Assembly (NCBI RefSeq): GCF_003412455.1
Contig: NZ_QTJU01000004.1
Location: 62,001-126,000 of the forward strand
Reading direction: 5' to 3'
DNA length: 64,000 nucleotides
Source of the DNA: Deminuibacter soli
GTDB taxonomy: Bacteria > Bacteroidota > Bacteroidia > Chitinophagales > Chitinophagaceae
Position numbers and translations under genes: made by a program. The stretch's first letter is position 1. Every line of letters begins with the position of its first letter. The notes beneath the pieces were generated by a model that was given only the letters and a program-made list of their open reading frames with translations, had not been told where the DNA came from and made no database searches. Shown in pieces: positions 7,599-16,894 of this stretch.

Positions 7599-10235
7599 CT
7601 ATTTTATTTTTGGTTGGGTGAAGTAATGAATGGTATGGTAAATATTGGCGAATTTGCTAACCCTGGTTTTAAAAGGTGTTTTCGCGCGTACGGTTTTAAT
7701 GAATGGTCTATAAAACTGTGCCACAATGGCTTTTTCGCCTTCACTCAGCGGCAGGCTGCTGTATTTCAGTTTCTGGTACACATTGCTGAAACGGCTGAAG
7801 CCGGTGCTGTAACGTGCATCTGTTTCCGTTGCATATTGCTGCGGACCGCTCTGGTTGCGGTAATAGCCCAGCTGATTAAGATAGTACATTGCTGCACGGT
7901 ACTGGCGGAAGGTGCGTGCCCGGTCGCTTCCGCCTGCTTTTGCGCGCAGGTGCAGGAACTGCCAGATAAGCCATGGTGTTGCCAGTACAATCACGGCTAG
8001 CGCTGCAATAGCAATTAAGATCGTCCACAACACACGCAGCCAGTCTACCGGCTCAACAGATTCAAAGATGTCTTTCTTGCTGGTTGGCTTTTCACTCTCT
8101 GCTTCAATGATCTTTATTTCATCTACAGGTGTTGGGTTGGGTATGCGTTTTACTACAGAGCTTACATTGTCGTTGCCCTGCGGTTTCATGTTTTTCAGCG
8201 CTTCGGCATAAGAGGCCGCGGTAATATGCATGCCTTTTTTCACGGCAGACAAACGCACTGCGCCGGTATCTGTTGTAACGGTAGCAATGGATGCATCCAC
8301 ATTCAGGGGCACAGGGTTATTGGCTGCATCATAGCTTTCGTCGTGAAACAGCATTTTCTCTACGGTCATCTGCACTTTCTTCGTCACAGTGTCAACGCTG
8401 GTTACCTTGCCATCTGCCACCAGGTAAGCCTGCTGCATGTTCAAAGGCGGTGTGCCATCGGGCTGGCGTGCTTCATGTGTTTCCAGGTCGGGTATGGTGG
8501 TATCAAAGTCTATCCAGCCGTAACCGGGAAAGTATACCTGCACCCAGGCATGCGCCTGGTCTTCATAAAACCAGTACCAGCCGGGGTTTTTGCTGCTGCG
8601 GTCAACTGTTAAAAAGCCTGCTGCCACGCGCGAGGGTATACCCAGTGAGCGCAGCATGAACAGGGTAGCACCTGCATAGTAGGCGCAATACCCTTTGCGG
8701 TTTTCAAACAGGAAATAGTTGAGTTTATTGGCACTTGGCATACCGGGTATGCCAGGGTTGTTGGAGTATTTGAACATGGGCTGCCCTTCACTGTCCTTGC
8801 TCAGGAAATAATCGCGCAGGGCAATCATTTTGTCCATGGCAGTGGTGGCGCCGGCTTTCTGGGTAATCTGTTTGGCGAGGGTGGCTATACGGTCGTACTC
8901 CGCATCACGCGGCATAAAGGTATAGTACTTCATAAAGGCTGCATCCACACCGCTCCAGTCGGTTACCTGGCGCAACAAGCTGAACCGTTCCTGCTGAAAA
9001 TTCTCCAGCATTTTATTGCCTGCAGGGTTGTAAATGAAGTAGGCGCTGTTTAAATCGCTTACCCACATTTTCGCGCGGTAGGCGCTTTTAAACTGGTCTT
9101 TATAGGCATTCTCCACCGGCACAGGCTGGCAAAAGAACGCGGTAGACGGGGCGATATATTCGTTTGCTGCCAGCAGGGTTTTGTAGATCTCGGCATTTAC
9201 CACACGCCGGTTTTTGGTGGCATGCGTGTTTTTAATCACCGTACTGTCTGTCTTTGCAAAGAACAGCGGTATCCGCGAGGGATCGGGCTTAAACAGGTCG
9301 TTGGCAGGCATCAGGCTGTCTGTTTCAAACGTCTGTGTAAGGGTATCGAATTTGGTGTAGTAGTAAGCGGTAAAGTAGAGCGGATTGGGCGTTTTGCCAT
9401 CAGGGAAGAAGTTGTCAAGGCGGGCCACGAACACCAGCCGCTTGTCTTTATTCAATGAGCCGGACAGCTGTGTCTGGTCTTTATTGCCCATAGAACCATC
9501 GCGGTTCTGTTTGGTCATGCTTTCGCTGTTGCCCTTGTTTTTATCGTAGTTGCCGCCTTTGCCATCGCCCCATTCTTTTTCGATGGCAAGAAAGTCTTTC
9601 TTAAACAAGGTAAATACACCCAGTACCAGCAGTAGCAATATAACGCCGAAGCCGCCCACACGTTTGGTAATAAACCAGGCAAAACCCCGCTCGTCTTCAT
9701 TCATGTTGCGTATCAGCTCAGCCGCATAAATAATGTACACGGCGTATACCAGCAGGGGAACAATGGCGCTGATTAATGCCTGTGCATTGATGTTGGGACT
9801 TTTGCTTACCACGATAATCTGTGCGGCCAGCAGAAACACCGACCAGAATACGGTATAATAACGCGATCGCGAGAAGCCGAAACCGGTAATCCAGCCCAGT
9901 GAGAACAAGATGGCAAATACCATGAAACGGATAGATACAAAGAAGGCGTCAAACTCGCCCACCTGCATGCGCGCCACCATCCGGTAACCGATAAAATAAA
10001 AGGCAAACAATAGAGCAGCCGTGGTTATAAAACGGAACCGGTAGCCATAGAATACCGTGGCTATCAGCATACCTGCACCAAAGTACAGGCCCTGGCGCAT
10101 CCAGTCGTTCTGCAGTATATCGTAATAACGATTAACGTTCCACAAAAGATAAAAGGCCAGCAGGGCCGTAGGCACAACCAGCAGCAACACTTGTGCGAAC
10201 ACTTTTTTCCAGCTATGTACTTTTCCGATCTTCAT
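7599..10235 (-). CDS. Transglutaminase-like membrane protein (TgpA-like)
   Basis: 878 residues. About residues 15-215 contain roughly six or seven membrane helices. They are followed by a long periplasmic region with the transglutaminase core: Cys in RKGYCAYYAGATLFMLR (near 515), His in DQAHAWVQVYFPGYGW (near 560) and Asp in IDFDTT (near 573). A further membrane helix lies near residues 720-745 (LRVLWTILIAIAALAVIVLA), and a cytoplasmic tail of about 120 residues resembles the DUF4129-type end of this family. The known homologue TgpA of Pseudomonas is an essential periplasmic enzyme whose substrate is uncertain. The ATG overlaps the DUF58 stop by one base (TAATG), indicating translational coupling. 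Confidence 0.9.
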   Translation of the reverse strand: MKIGKVHSWKKVFAQVLLLVVPTALLAFYLLWNVNRYYDILQNDWMRQGLYFGAGMLIATVFYGYRFRFITTAALLFAFYFIGYRMVARMQVGEFDAFFVSIRFMVFAILFSLGWITGFGFSRSRYYTVFWSVFLLAAQIIVVSKSPNINAQALISAIVPLLVYAVYIIYAAELIRNMNEDERGFAWFITKRVGGFGVILLLLVLGVFTLFKKDFLAIEKEWGDGKGGNYDKNKGNSESMTKQNRDGSMGNKDQTQLSGSLNKDKRLVFVARLDNFFPDGKTPNPLYFTAYYYTKFDTLTQTFETDSLMPANDLFKPDPSRIPLFFAKTDSTVIKNTHATKNRRVVNAEIYKTLLAANEYIAPSTAFFCQPVPVENAYKDQFKSAYRAKMWVSDLNSAYFIYNPAGNKMLENFQQERFSLLRQVTDWSGVDAAFMKYYTFMPRDAEYDRIATLAKQITQKAGATTAMDKMIALRDYFLSKDSEGQPMFKYSNNPGIPGMPSANKLNYFLFENRKGYCAYYAGATLFMLRSLGIPSRVAAGFLTVDRSSKNPGWYWFYEDQAHAWVQVYFPGYGWIDFDTTIPDLETHEARQPDGTPPLNMQQAYLVADGKVTSVDTVTKKVQMTVEKMLFHDESYDAANNPVPLNVDASIATVTTDTGAVRLSAVKKGMHITAASYAEALKNMKPQGNDNVSSVVKRIPNPTPVDEIKIIEAESEKPTSKKDIFESVEPVDWLRVLWTILIAIAALAVIVLATPWLIWQFLHLRAKAGGSDRARTFRQYRAAMYYLNQLGYYRNQSGPQQYATETDARYSTGFSRFSNVYQKLKYSSLPLSEGEKAIVAQFYRPFIKTVRAKTPFKTRVSKFANIYHTIHYFTQPKIK

Positions 10236-11590
10236 TAAATCAATACGGGCTTTTGATATTTTTCCAGTAACCGGGTTAATTTCTTCTCATTGCTCAGCAA
10301 CCTGCCGCGCAGCAGCGATAAGCTCCATGCTGTTTTGTAACGTGCCACTGCATCCTGCTCATTCTTTACAAACAGCCATTTCAGCCAGTCGCCGATATGC
10401 TGCCTTTGCAGGCTGTTAGACAATGCCACAAACACAACAACCATCTCACTGCCGTATTGTTCAACCAGCTGCGCCACCTGTGCTTCATTGCTCAGCGATG
10501 ATATAAACAGGATGGCTGTTTCGTTGGGTTTTACATATGCGGCAAGGTCTTTATCGCTTTGCCATACACTGGTGCTGATGCGGTATTGCACCTGCTTCGG
10601 ATCGCTGGCTGCTACAGGCTGGTCAGGCACATAGCGCACTTCCAGTCCCTGCTGCTCCAGCTCGCGGTAGGCATTCCAGATAACTGTTTTATAATAGTTG
10701 AGAAAAGGCACCTGCACCACTTCATTGTTGGTTACATCGAAATGCGAATAAAAAGAAGCATACAGGTAAATATGCGATGCATAGGGGTCGAGTATCTCGG
10801 GTGTGCGTACTACCAGCTCTTTGTTTTTTGCGTATATTTTCCACACAATGCGGCGCACATCATCATGATGCTCGAAGTTTTTATAGTTCAGGTACTCGCC
10901 TTCCACTTTCTTCAGTTCTTCAATACGGGTATTGGTATCTTCCGTTTTGCGCGGCGTAGCCTGCAATACCCTGGTATCTGTCTGTTTGGGCTGCGTAATA
11001 AAATGACTGTGACAGGGTATTTGCACTGTGAAGGAAAAAAACTGGAAGTAGTCTTCAAAATAGAGGATAGCCTGCTCTATGGAATACTCTTTAATAGCAG
11101 GTAATTCCCAGTTATACGTGCCGCTGATGGTGGTACTGAACAACTTTTTACGTGCACCCTGTACAATGGCAAATTTGCGTGAGTAGTGTGTACCGTCGTA
11201 ACGCAGGCGCAGGCGCACAAAACCGAGCAATGGTTTTAATACCGGGTGCAGTTTCAGCTGCAATAGCTGCTGTTGCTTCTTTCCCGAAGGGGTGGTGCTG
11301 TCCAGGTCAAGACTAACGCGGTTGCGTCTTTTCTGCCAGGCTACATAAATAAAGGCAACAAGTGCAGATACAAATCCCAGTGTTACAACCACCACAATAA
11401 AGAATATCGCCACTCTTATCAGCAGCTGGAATATATCACTGAAAGAGGTATCGGGTATGCGTTGCTGACTGCGCAGCCATTCAAGTGCGAGCAGTACCAT
11501 AACTGCAAATACCACGAAATACCAGGTGACGGGTAGCCTGTAACCGGTGCGTTGTATCAGCGCGCTGCTATTTTTCCACCATTTCTTCAT
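10235..11590 (-). CDS. DUF58 domain protein, first gene of the MoxR operon
   Basis: 451 residues. Two membrane helices near residues 20-35 and 50-75 are followed by a soluble domain with the DUF58 signature EHHDDVRRIVWKIYAKNKEL (about residues 243-262) and a VWA-like C-terminal fold. DUF58 proteins pair with MoxR ATPases and transglutaminases in many phyla. The MoxR is thought to act on the VWA-like part. The start MKKWWKNSS is an ATG. About 250 bases separate it from the divergent methyltransferase gene, so the operon promoter must lie there. Confidence 0.9.
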   Translation of the reverse strand: MKKWWKNSSALIQRTGYRLPVTWYFVVFAVMVLLALEWLRSQQRIPDTSFSDIFQLLIRVAIFFIVVVVTLGFVSALVAFIYVAWQKRRNRVSLDLDSTTPSGKKQQQLLQLKLHPVLKPLLGFVRLRLRYDGTHYSRKFAIVQGARKKLFSTTISGTYNWELPAIKEYSIEQAILYFEDYFQFFSFTVQIPCHSHFITQPKQTDTRVLQATPRKTEDTNTRIEELKKVEGEYLNYKNFEHHDDVRRIVWKIYAKNKELVVRTPEILDPYASHIYLYASFYSHFDVTNNEVVQVPFLNYYKTVIWNAYRELEQQGLEVRYVPDQPVAASDPKQVQYRISTSVWQSDKDLAAYVKPNETAILFISSLSNEAQVAQLVEQYGSEMVVVFVALSNSLQRQHIGDWLKWLFVKNEQDAVARYKTAWSLSLLRGRLLSNEKKLTRLLEKYQKPVLI

Positions 11591-11842
11591 GAATCGTAAG
11601 TTAAATTAAAGAAAGATGTGTTGTAAAGAAAACACAATTCGTTCATCATTATTTTTTTAGCGGCTTGTTTGCATTTATTTCATAATGAATGGTTAACATG
11701 CACGGGTGTTTCACGAATGCACAAAGAAATGATAAAAAAGGATGCCGCTTTCAGGTGTTTCCATAGTAGCGCCTCATGATTTTGGAATTTGTTAACGTAA
11801 TTTGGAATTTGTTTTTGGTATTTCCTTTTCTTTGCCCCGTTT

Positions 11843-12739
11843 ATGACTGAGACTATAACATACCAGGCATGCCCTTGTTGCGGCCAATCCGATATTTCCC
11901 CGGCACTGGAAGCAGAAGACTATACGGTAAGCCATGAGCATTTCCCCATATGGGAGTGTGGCAGCTGTACCGCCCGTTTTACGCAGCAGGTGCCGGCCGC
12001 AGCAGCTATTGGCAGGTATTACCAGAGTGCGGAGTATGTGTCTCATTCAGAAACACGCAAAGGCATTATTAACCGGCTGTATCATATGGTGCGCAGTTAT
12101 ACCCTGCAATCCAAGCGCAAGCTGGTGCAGGCTACCAGTAAAAAAGAAAAGGGCGTATTGCTCGATGTGGGGGCCGGTACCGGTGCTTTTGCTGCAGTAA
12201 TGCAGGAAGCCGGCTGGCAGGTAACCGGGCTCGAACCCGATGATATTGCCCGCGCCAATGCCCAAACACATCACCAGCTTACCCTGCAAACGCTGGATTC
12301 TCTCTATTCCCTGCCAGATGCGCAGTTTGATGTAATTACGATGTGGCATGTGCTCGAGCACGTACACGACCTGCATGGCTATCTCACCACATTTCAGCGT
12401 ATCCTGAAGCCCGGCGGTGTACTGCTGGTAGCTGTGCCCAACTATACCAGCTACGATGCGCAGGTGTATGGCGCACAATGGGCTGCCTACGATGTGCCCC
12501 GCCACCTGTATCATTTCTCCCCAGAAAGCATGCGCCGTTTAATGCAACAGCATGGTTTCCGCATCAATGGCTACGAACCCATGTGGTTCGACAGCTATTA
12601 TGTAAGCATGCTCAGCGAACGCTACCGCACCGGCAAAAACAACCTGCTGCGCGCCCTCTGGAATGGCCTCCGCTCCAATAAAAAAGCTGCATCCTCTTAC
12701 GAAAAATGCAGCTCAGTGATTTATATCATGAACAAATAA
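11843..12739 (+). CDS. SAM-dependent methyltransferase with N-terminal zinc ribbon
   Basis: 298 residues. Two Cys pairs (CPCC at 10-13 and CGSC at 39-42) form a probable zinc ribbon. A class I methyltransferase of the Methyltransf_23 type follows, with motif I LLDVGAGTGAF (around 105-115), an acidic strand end LEPDD, and motif VITMWHVLEHVHDL. Such proteins methylate small molecules or envelope sugars; the substrate cannot be inferred. Upstream, two copies of TTTGGAATTTGTT lie within 60 bases of the start and could be promoter or operator sequence. A 34-codon frame starts 2 bases after the stop but looks like chance. Confidence 0.9.
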   Translation: MTETITYQACPCCGQSDISPALEAEDYTVSHEHFPIWECGSCTARFTQQVPAAAAIGRYYQSAEYVSHSETRKGIINRLYHMVRSYTLQSKRKLVQATSKKEKGVLLDVGAGTGAFAAVMQEAGWQVTGLEPDDIARANAQTHHQLTLQTLDSLYSLPDAQFDVITMWHVLEHVHDLHGYLTTFQRILKPGGVLLVAVPNYTSYDAQVYGAQWAAYDVPRHLYHFSPESMRRLMQQHGFRINGYEPMWFDSYYVSMLSERYRTGKNNLLRALWNGLRSNKKAASSYEKCSSVIYIMNK

Positions 12740-12860
12740 CATGAGCCTGAAAGCCATCGAGAGTTGGGATGGCCTTTCCGAAAAACTTCTTGGGTCCATT
12801 GGACTTCCTTTTAGAGAGCAAGTCTTTAATGGAGTGGGGAGCCTCCTCTGACAGATGCAT

Positions 12861-13496
12861 TTATGTTGTTACCTGTGACGCAAGGCTTGGCAGGTACGCT
12901 GTGAACCAGCTAGGAAGCAACCCCGCCGGGATGGCATTAACCAATAGGCCATTTTGATAAGTAGCAATAGGCAAGTGCTCTGATTCCGATGCATCAATGA
13001 TCTGCACAGAGTCGAACATTGCATAATGCTTGTTCAGCTTTTCCATATTACCATAGAAATTATCCTCTACTTCCTGCCTGGAAACATAATGTCCGCCTTC
13101 ATTATCGCTACGGTCGATAACCCGCAGCATGGATAAATCCGGATCGCGTAAACCGAGAAATACCAGATGAATTTCAAATCCGGCTTCTTTAAATTGACGT
13201 GGGATAGTCCAGGTTGCCTCATTTGTAAAATGTCCTTCGTAAGCAAAATTGGTATTATCCTGAAGATGTCTGCTATATAACTCTTCCCAAACGGTTTCCA
13301 GATGTGCGTGTGCTATTTTCCTTGCTTCTTTAAAAGCCCGCATCCCACTTTGGTAAAGCTCTTTCTTTTTATCCTCAACGAGCTTATCGCCATTGAAAAC
13401 TTCACAAGTTGCTTGGATATGCTCAGGTAAATATACAGCACCAATAGAAGACTTGCCAGCACCATTGGATCCGGTAATAATGTGAAGTTCCGGCAT
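12861..13496 (-). CDS. Zeta-toxin-like P-loop kinase/ATPase
   Basis: 211 residues. Walker A is GSNGAGKSS (residues 9-17), followed by a zeta-type helical insertion and the strand TNFAYEGHFTNEATW, where zeta toxins have their second substrate segment. A further conserved strand is HLVFLGLRDPDLSMLRV. Zeta toxins phosphorylate UDP-N-acetylglucosamine; related housekeeping-like ATPases exist, so toxicity is not proven. The gene begins 3 bases after a small 86-residue gene, the arrangement of a toxin-antitoxin pair. By eye the pair is more A+T-rich than its flanks, which suggests acquisition. Confidence 0.8.
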   Translation of the reverse strand: MPELHIITGSNGAGKSSIGAVYLPEHIQATCEVFNGDKLVEDKKKELYQSGMRAFKEARKIAHAHLETVWEELYSRHLQDNTNFAYEGHFTNEATWTIPRQFKEAGFEIHLVFLGLRDPDLSMLRVIDRSDNEGGHYVSRQEVEDNFYGNMEKLNKHYAMFDSVQIIDASESEHLPIATYQNGLLVNAIPAGLLPSWFTAYLPSLASQVTT

Positions 13497-13498
13497 AA

Positions 13499-13759
13499 TT
13501 AATCTAAATGGTAACGACTGCGAATAGACGTGGAAATGTGTTCCGGCATCTCTTTCACCACAGTAAATTGGCGCAACGAACCAGACATTTTTACCAGTAT
13601 AATTCTTCCGTCCGGATATTCGAGGTAAGACTCGTTTTTAGCAAGATCACTGGAATTGATCATAAATGGCAGTCCCTTCGCAAATTTCTGTTTGCGAAGC
13701 CGTTTTACAGCAGCTGTACCAGTCTGCCGCATTACCTCAATTGTGTTCATTTTTACCAT
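13499..13759 (-). CDS. Small protein upstream of the zeta-like gene (possible antitoxin)
   Basis: 86 residues; an alternative ATG three codons in gives MNTIEVMRQTG. It has a basic N-terminal helix (AAVKRLRKQKFAKGLPF) and a beta-rich remainder (YLEYPDGRIILVKMSG). It is not an obvious epsilon antitoxin and I do not recognise the family. The 2-base gap to the zeta-like gene, same strand and upstream position fit an antitoxin role, but this is inference. A TATCTTTA sequence on the minus strand at 13770-13777, one base off the phylum's -7 consensus, lies upstream. Confidence 0.6.
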   Translation of the reverse strand: MVKMNTIEVMRQTGTAAVKRLRKQKFAKGLPFMINSSDLAKNESYLEYPDGRIILVKMSGSLRQFTVVKEMPEHISTSIRSRYHLD

Positions 13760-13833
13760 ATATGCCTATTAAAGATACAATAAATTATCTGCTTTTCGTC
13801 TAATCTCAGTGCGGCGTCGACAAGATAAAAACT

Positions 13834-13876
13834 CGCTTCAAGCTAACCGCTAAAGGCTACCAGCTAAAAGCTCCTT
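13834..13876 (-). repeat. Period-7 degenerate array after the glutaminyl cyclase gene
   Basis: On the minus strand heptamers such as TTTAGCT, GGTAGCC, TTTAGCG, GTTAGCT succeed one another, starting a few bases after the stop of the gene ending at 13878. The array contains repeated TAG triplets in shifting frames. Confidence 0.65.
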
Positions 13877-13877
13877 C

Positions 13878-14714
13878 CTATTTAAACTTCACCTCAAACA
13901 AATACGGCCACTGTTTGCCGGTAACCAGGAAACTGCCTTTGGCGCTGTCATAGGCAATGCCATTCAGCACATCTTCCTGCGGATCGGGGAGCTGTGCCTC
14001 GTTAAACACTTTGCCGCCATTGGCAAAAATATCTTTCATATCTGCCCTGGCTACCACGCGGCCGCTTTCCGGATTTATCTTGAGGATATAGTTGGTTTCA
14101 AACTGGTTGGCATAAATAAAGCCGTCTACATATTCCAGCTCATTGATGTTGTTTACCGGGCCATAATTATCGGTTACACCTACTATTTTCTGCATTTTCA
14201 GGGTCGCAGGGTCCAGGTACTGCAGGTTAGAGCTGCCGTTGCTGGCAATCAGGCTTTTACCATCGTGGGTTAATGCCCAGCCTTCACCGTTCCAGGGATA
14301 TTCGGCCAGCTTTTTAAACGTGCTGAGGTCATATACAAACACCTTATTGCTGCGGTAAGTGAGCTGGTATATTTTATTGTCGAAAACAGTAATGCCTTCG
14401 CCGAAGATGCTTTTATCAATAAACTGTTCTTTTACGGGTTTGCCTGTGGCAATATCTATTTTGGCAAACTTGCTGAATCCTTCACGGCCGGTGCTTTCAA
14501 ACAGTTCATTGTTGTGTAGCAGCAATCCTTCTGTGTAAGAGGAAGTATCATGCGGGTAAACCTTTACCACCGTATAGTCCATGGCGGCAGGTGGTGCAAG
14601 GGCTGAATTGGTGGTAGATGCCGGATCTTCTTTGGGTTTGTTGTCGTTGTTACAGGCCGTGCTGCCCATGATCATTAAAGCCAGCAGCACTACAGGAAAA
14701 AAACGTTGTTGCAT
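13878..14714 (-). CDS. Glutaminyl-peptide cyclotransferase, lipoprotein form
   Basis: 278 residues. A lipoprotein signal ends in MGSTACNND, with Cys as the lipidation residue. The rest is a five-bladed beta-propeller of the plant/bacterial-type glutaminyl cyclase family (PF05096), with motifs YTEGLLLHNNELFESTGREG, FGEGITVFDNKIYQLTYR, GEGWALTHDG and NELEYVDGFIYANQF. The enzyme converts N-terminal Gln to pyroglutamate, usually on exported proteins; in Bacteroidota many periplasmic proteins start with pyroglutamate after signal cleavage. It lies 52 bases downstream of the FAD oxidoreductase gene and has a candidate promoter of its own in that gap. Confidence 0.9.
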   Translation of the reverse strand: MQQRFFPVVLLALMIMGSTACNNDNKPKEDPASTTNSALAPPAAMDYTVVKVYPHDTSSYTEGLLLHNNELFESTGREGFSKFAKIDIATGKPVKEQFIDKSIFGEGITVFDNKIYQLTYRSNKVFVYDLSTFKKLAEYPWNGEGWALTHDGKSLIASNGSSNLQYLDPATLKMQKIVGVTDNYGPVNNINELEYVDGFIYANQFETNYILKINPESGRVVARADMKDIFANGGKVFNEAQLPDPQEDVLNGIAYDSAKGSFLVTGKQWPYLFEVKFK

Positions 14715-14736
14715 AAGCGTTAAGCGTGAATTGAAA

Positions 14737-14744
14737 CAAAAATA
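14737..14744 (-). promoter_or_regulatory. -7 promoter element for the glutaminyl cyclase gene
   Basis: TATTTTTG on the minus strand matches TAnnTTTG exactly, 23 bases upstream of the ATG at 14714. No clear -33 TTTG was found. Confidence 0.4.
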
Positions 14745-14766
14745 AGGTGTTGAAAAGAGATAATTG

Positions 14767-15897
14767 TTAATACTTCGTCAATCGTTCGGCCACTACCTGT
14801 GCCATAATGGGCGATAAGGCTACGCCCATGCCATTGCAGGCGCTTACCACCCATGCGCCGCGTTGTGTTTGCTGCAGCAACGGTTGCTTGTTGGCAGTAA
14901 AGCCCATAATGCCTGCCCAGCGCTGTGCAATGGTAACAGGTCGTGCTGTAATAAAATGGCGGTTGAGGAATGCTTCCAGCACGGTTTGTATCTCATCACT
15001 TACGGCAATATCGGTGGTTTGTTCTGCTGCAAATGCGGTATTGCGTGCGCCGCCCAGCAGTATGCGGTTGCCCAGGTTACGGAAATAGTAATAGCCCTCA
15101 TCAAAATGGAAAGTGCCGTTCAGCGCCAGTCCTTCAATGGGGTCGGTAAGCAGTATTTGCCCGCGGCCAGGGATAATGTTTACTTCGGGAAATAACTGTG
15201 GGGTAAAAGCATTGATGCAGAACAATGCCTGTGTTGCGGTAAAACGCAGCTGCTGATTGCTCTGCAGTTCAATACCCCGGCCGCTGGGTGTGCAGCCGGT
15301 TACGGTAATGCCATTGATAATCTCCACGCCCATTTCACGCACCAGCTGTTGCAGGCATTGCACCAGTTTGCCGCTGTGCAGGGCTGCTTCCAGCGGGTTG
15401 TACACCAGGGCATCGAACCCGGTAAGTCCCTGGGTGTGCAGGCGGTTATTGGTTAAAGAAAAAACTTCCGGGTTGCCGGTCAGCGGGTGTAATGCCTGGT
15501 TTAGCCAGGGGAGTTGTTCAACTATTTCAGCTACCGGTTGCAGCTGGTTGCTGAGGCATTCATACCCGCCGCAGGGGACATAATCTATTTTATCACCCAG
15601 TAATTCTTTGATGAGCTGCATGCCTTTATACCGGCGTTCTGCCTGTTGCAGCATGGCATCTTCCCCGGCTGTACGGGCGTCGTGCAATAATTCGGTGGCA
15701 CTGCCAAAACATGCAAACCCGGCATTGCGTGTGCTGGCGCCATAGCTCACCGGCATTTGTTCGAGTATCAATATATTCAGCGAGGGACGGGCCTTTTTCA
15801 GTGCATACGCGCACCAGAGGCCCTGTAAACCGGCGCCGGTAATAATAATGTCGCGATGGGCGTAAAAAGCCGTCTGCTCCCAGTACGAAATTTGCAT
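14767..15897 (-). CDS. FAD-dependent oxidoreductase of the DAO family
   Basis: 376 residues from the ATG at 15897; a TTG five codons upstream (15912) gives a less typical N terminus. The dinucleotide-binding loop is IITGAGLQGLWCAYALKKA near residue 20, followed by the DAO-type GASTRNAGFACFGSATELL. The C-terminal FAD segment contains RWAGIMGFTANKQPLL and CNGMGVALSPIMAQ. DAO enzymes oxidise amines or amino acids such as glycine or sarcosine; the substrate here is unknown. There is no signal peptide, so it is cytoplasmic. Confidence 0.9.
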   Translation of the reverse strand: MQISYWEQTAFYAHRDIIITGAGLQGLWCAYALKKARPSLNILILEQMPVSYGASTRNAGFACFGSATELLHDARTAGEDAMLQQAERRYKGMQLIKELLGDKIDYVPCGGYECLSNQLQPVAEIVEQLPWLNQALHPLTGNPEVFSLTNNRLHTQGLTGFDALVYNPLEAALHSGKLVQCLQQLVREMGVEIINGITVTGCTPSGRGIELQSNQQLRFTATQALFCINAFTPQLFPEVNIIPGRGQILLTDPIEGLALNGTFHFDEGYYYFRNLGNRILLGGARNTAFAAEQTTDIAVSDEIQTVLEAFLNRHFITARPVTIAQRWAGIMGFTANKQPLLQQTQRGAWVVSACNGMGVALSPIMAQVVAERLTKY

Positions 15898-15980
15898 GAA
15901 TGGAAGATACAATCTTTACAACTACCGATAAAAATGAGCGCAGTCACAGTCATTTAATTTTCTTTTAGCTTGCGGGTAAA

Positions 15981-15988
15981 TACATTTG
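15981..15988 (+). promoter_or_regulatory. -7 promoter element for the DUF4197 gene
   Basis: TACATTTG is a perfect TAnnTTTG, 33 bases before the ATG at 16021, which puts transcription start near 15995. It supports the ATG at 16021 over the upstream TTG at 15970. Confidence 0.55.
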
Positions 15989-16020
15989 CCCTACTTTTAA
16001 CCATAGACCAACCACCAAGT

Positions 16021-16842
16021 ATGAAAAAAGTTTTGTTGTTTACTGTATTAAGCCTCAGCACTATGTTGCTGCATGCGCAGGGCTGGAAAAACATCCTGAA
16101 GGGTGTAACCGGGAAGGATACCACCAAACCGGCAACCACCACCACTACTTCCTCGTCTTCCTCTTCTTCATCTGGCGGATTAGGCAGCATTATCGGCGCC
16201 ATCACCGGCAGCGGTAAAAAAGATTCGCTGAGTACTACCGACGTGGTAAGCGGCTTAAAAGAGGCACTGAACCAGGGTGTAAACAAAGGCACTTCCAAAT
16301 TATCGGCTGTAGACGGCTTTTTTAAAGATGCAGCTGTAAAAATATTACTGCCTCCCGAAGCACAGAAAGTAGAAAAAACACTGCGCAGCGTAGGTATGGG
16401 CAAACTGGTAGATAACGCCATCCTCTCTATGAACCGCGCCGCAGAAGATGCTGCCAAAGGTGCTGCCCCTATTTTCCTGGGTGCCGTAAAACAAATGAGC
16501 ATTACCGATGCATGGGACATTTTGCGTGGTACCGATACCGCTGCTACCGGTTACCTCCGCAAAACAACCACTTCACCGTTAACCGCTGCATTTAAACCGG
16601 TGATTGATACCTCGCTGAAAAAAGTAGACGCCACCAAATACTGGACAGCGCTGTTCAACGAATACAACAAGCTGCCCATGGTATCTAAAGTAAATCCCGA
16701 CCTCAGCAGTTTTGTAACCGAAAAAGCCCTTGCCGGTGTTTTTTACCAGATCGCACTGGAAGAAAAGTCTATCCGCAAAGACCCGCTGGGCCAGGCTTCC
16801 GATCTCCTGAAAAAAGTATTCTCTTCCGTAACAGGAAAGTAG
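16021..16842 (+). CDS. Secreted DUF4197 protein
   Basis: 273 residues from the ATG at 16021. A signal peptide (MKKVLLFTVLSLSTMLLHAQ) is followed by a threonine/serine low-complexity linker (about 38-55) and then DUF4197, with SGLKEALNQGVNKGTSKLS, ILLPPEAQKVEKTLRSVGMG and MNRAAEDAAKGAAPIFL. The fold is helical and the function is unknown. It is a single-gene unit with a clear promoter element and a strong terminator 20 bases after the stop. Confidence 0.9.
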   Translation: MKKVLLFTVLSLSTMLLHAQGWKNILKGVTGKDTTKPATTTTTSSSSSSSSGGLGSIIGAITGSGKKDSLSTTDVVSGLKEALNQGVNKGTSKLSAVDGFFKDAAVKILLPPEAQKVEKTLRSVGMGKLVDNAILSMNRAAEDAAKGAAPIFLGAVKQMSITDAWDILRGTDTAATGYLRKTTTSPLTAAFKPVIDTSLKKVDATKYWTALFNEYNKLPMVSKVNPDLSSFVTEKALAGVFYQIALEEKSIRKDPLGQASDLLKKVFSSVTGK

Positions 16843-16861
16843 ATTAGTTGTAAAGCTAAAA

Positions 16862-16894
16862 AAGCGGTCCCGGCTCAGCCGGGACCGCTTTTTT
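16862..16894 (+). terminator. Rho-independent terminator of the DUF4197 gene
   Basis: A perfect 13-base-pair stem (AAGCGGTCCCGGC with its complement), a 3-base loop and a run of T on the plus strand. Confidence 0.85.

Noticed and set aside
12742-12846. 34-codon frame starting 2 bases after the methyltransferase stop
   Set aside because: No recognisable protein pattern, and no ribosome site; likely chance sequence between genes.
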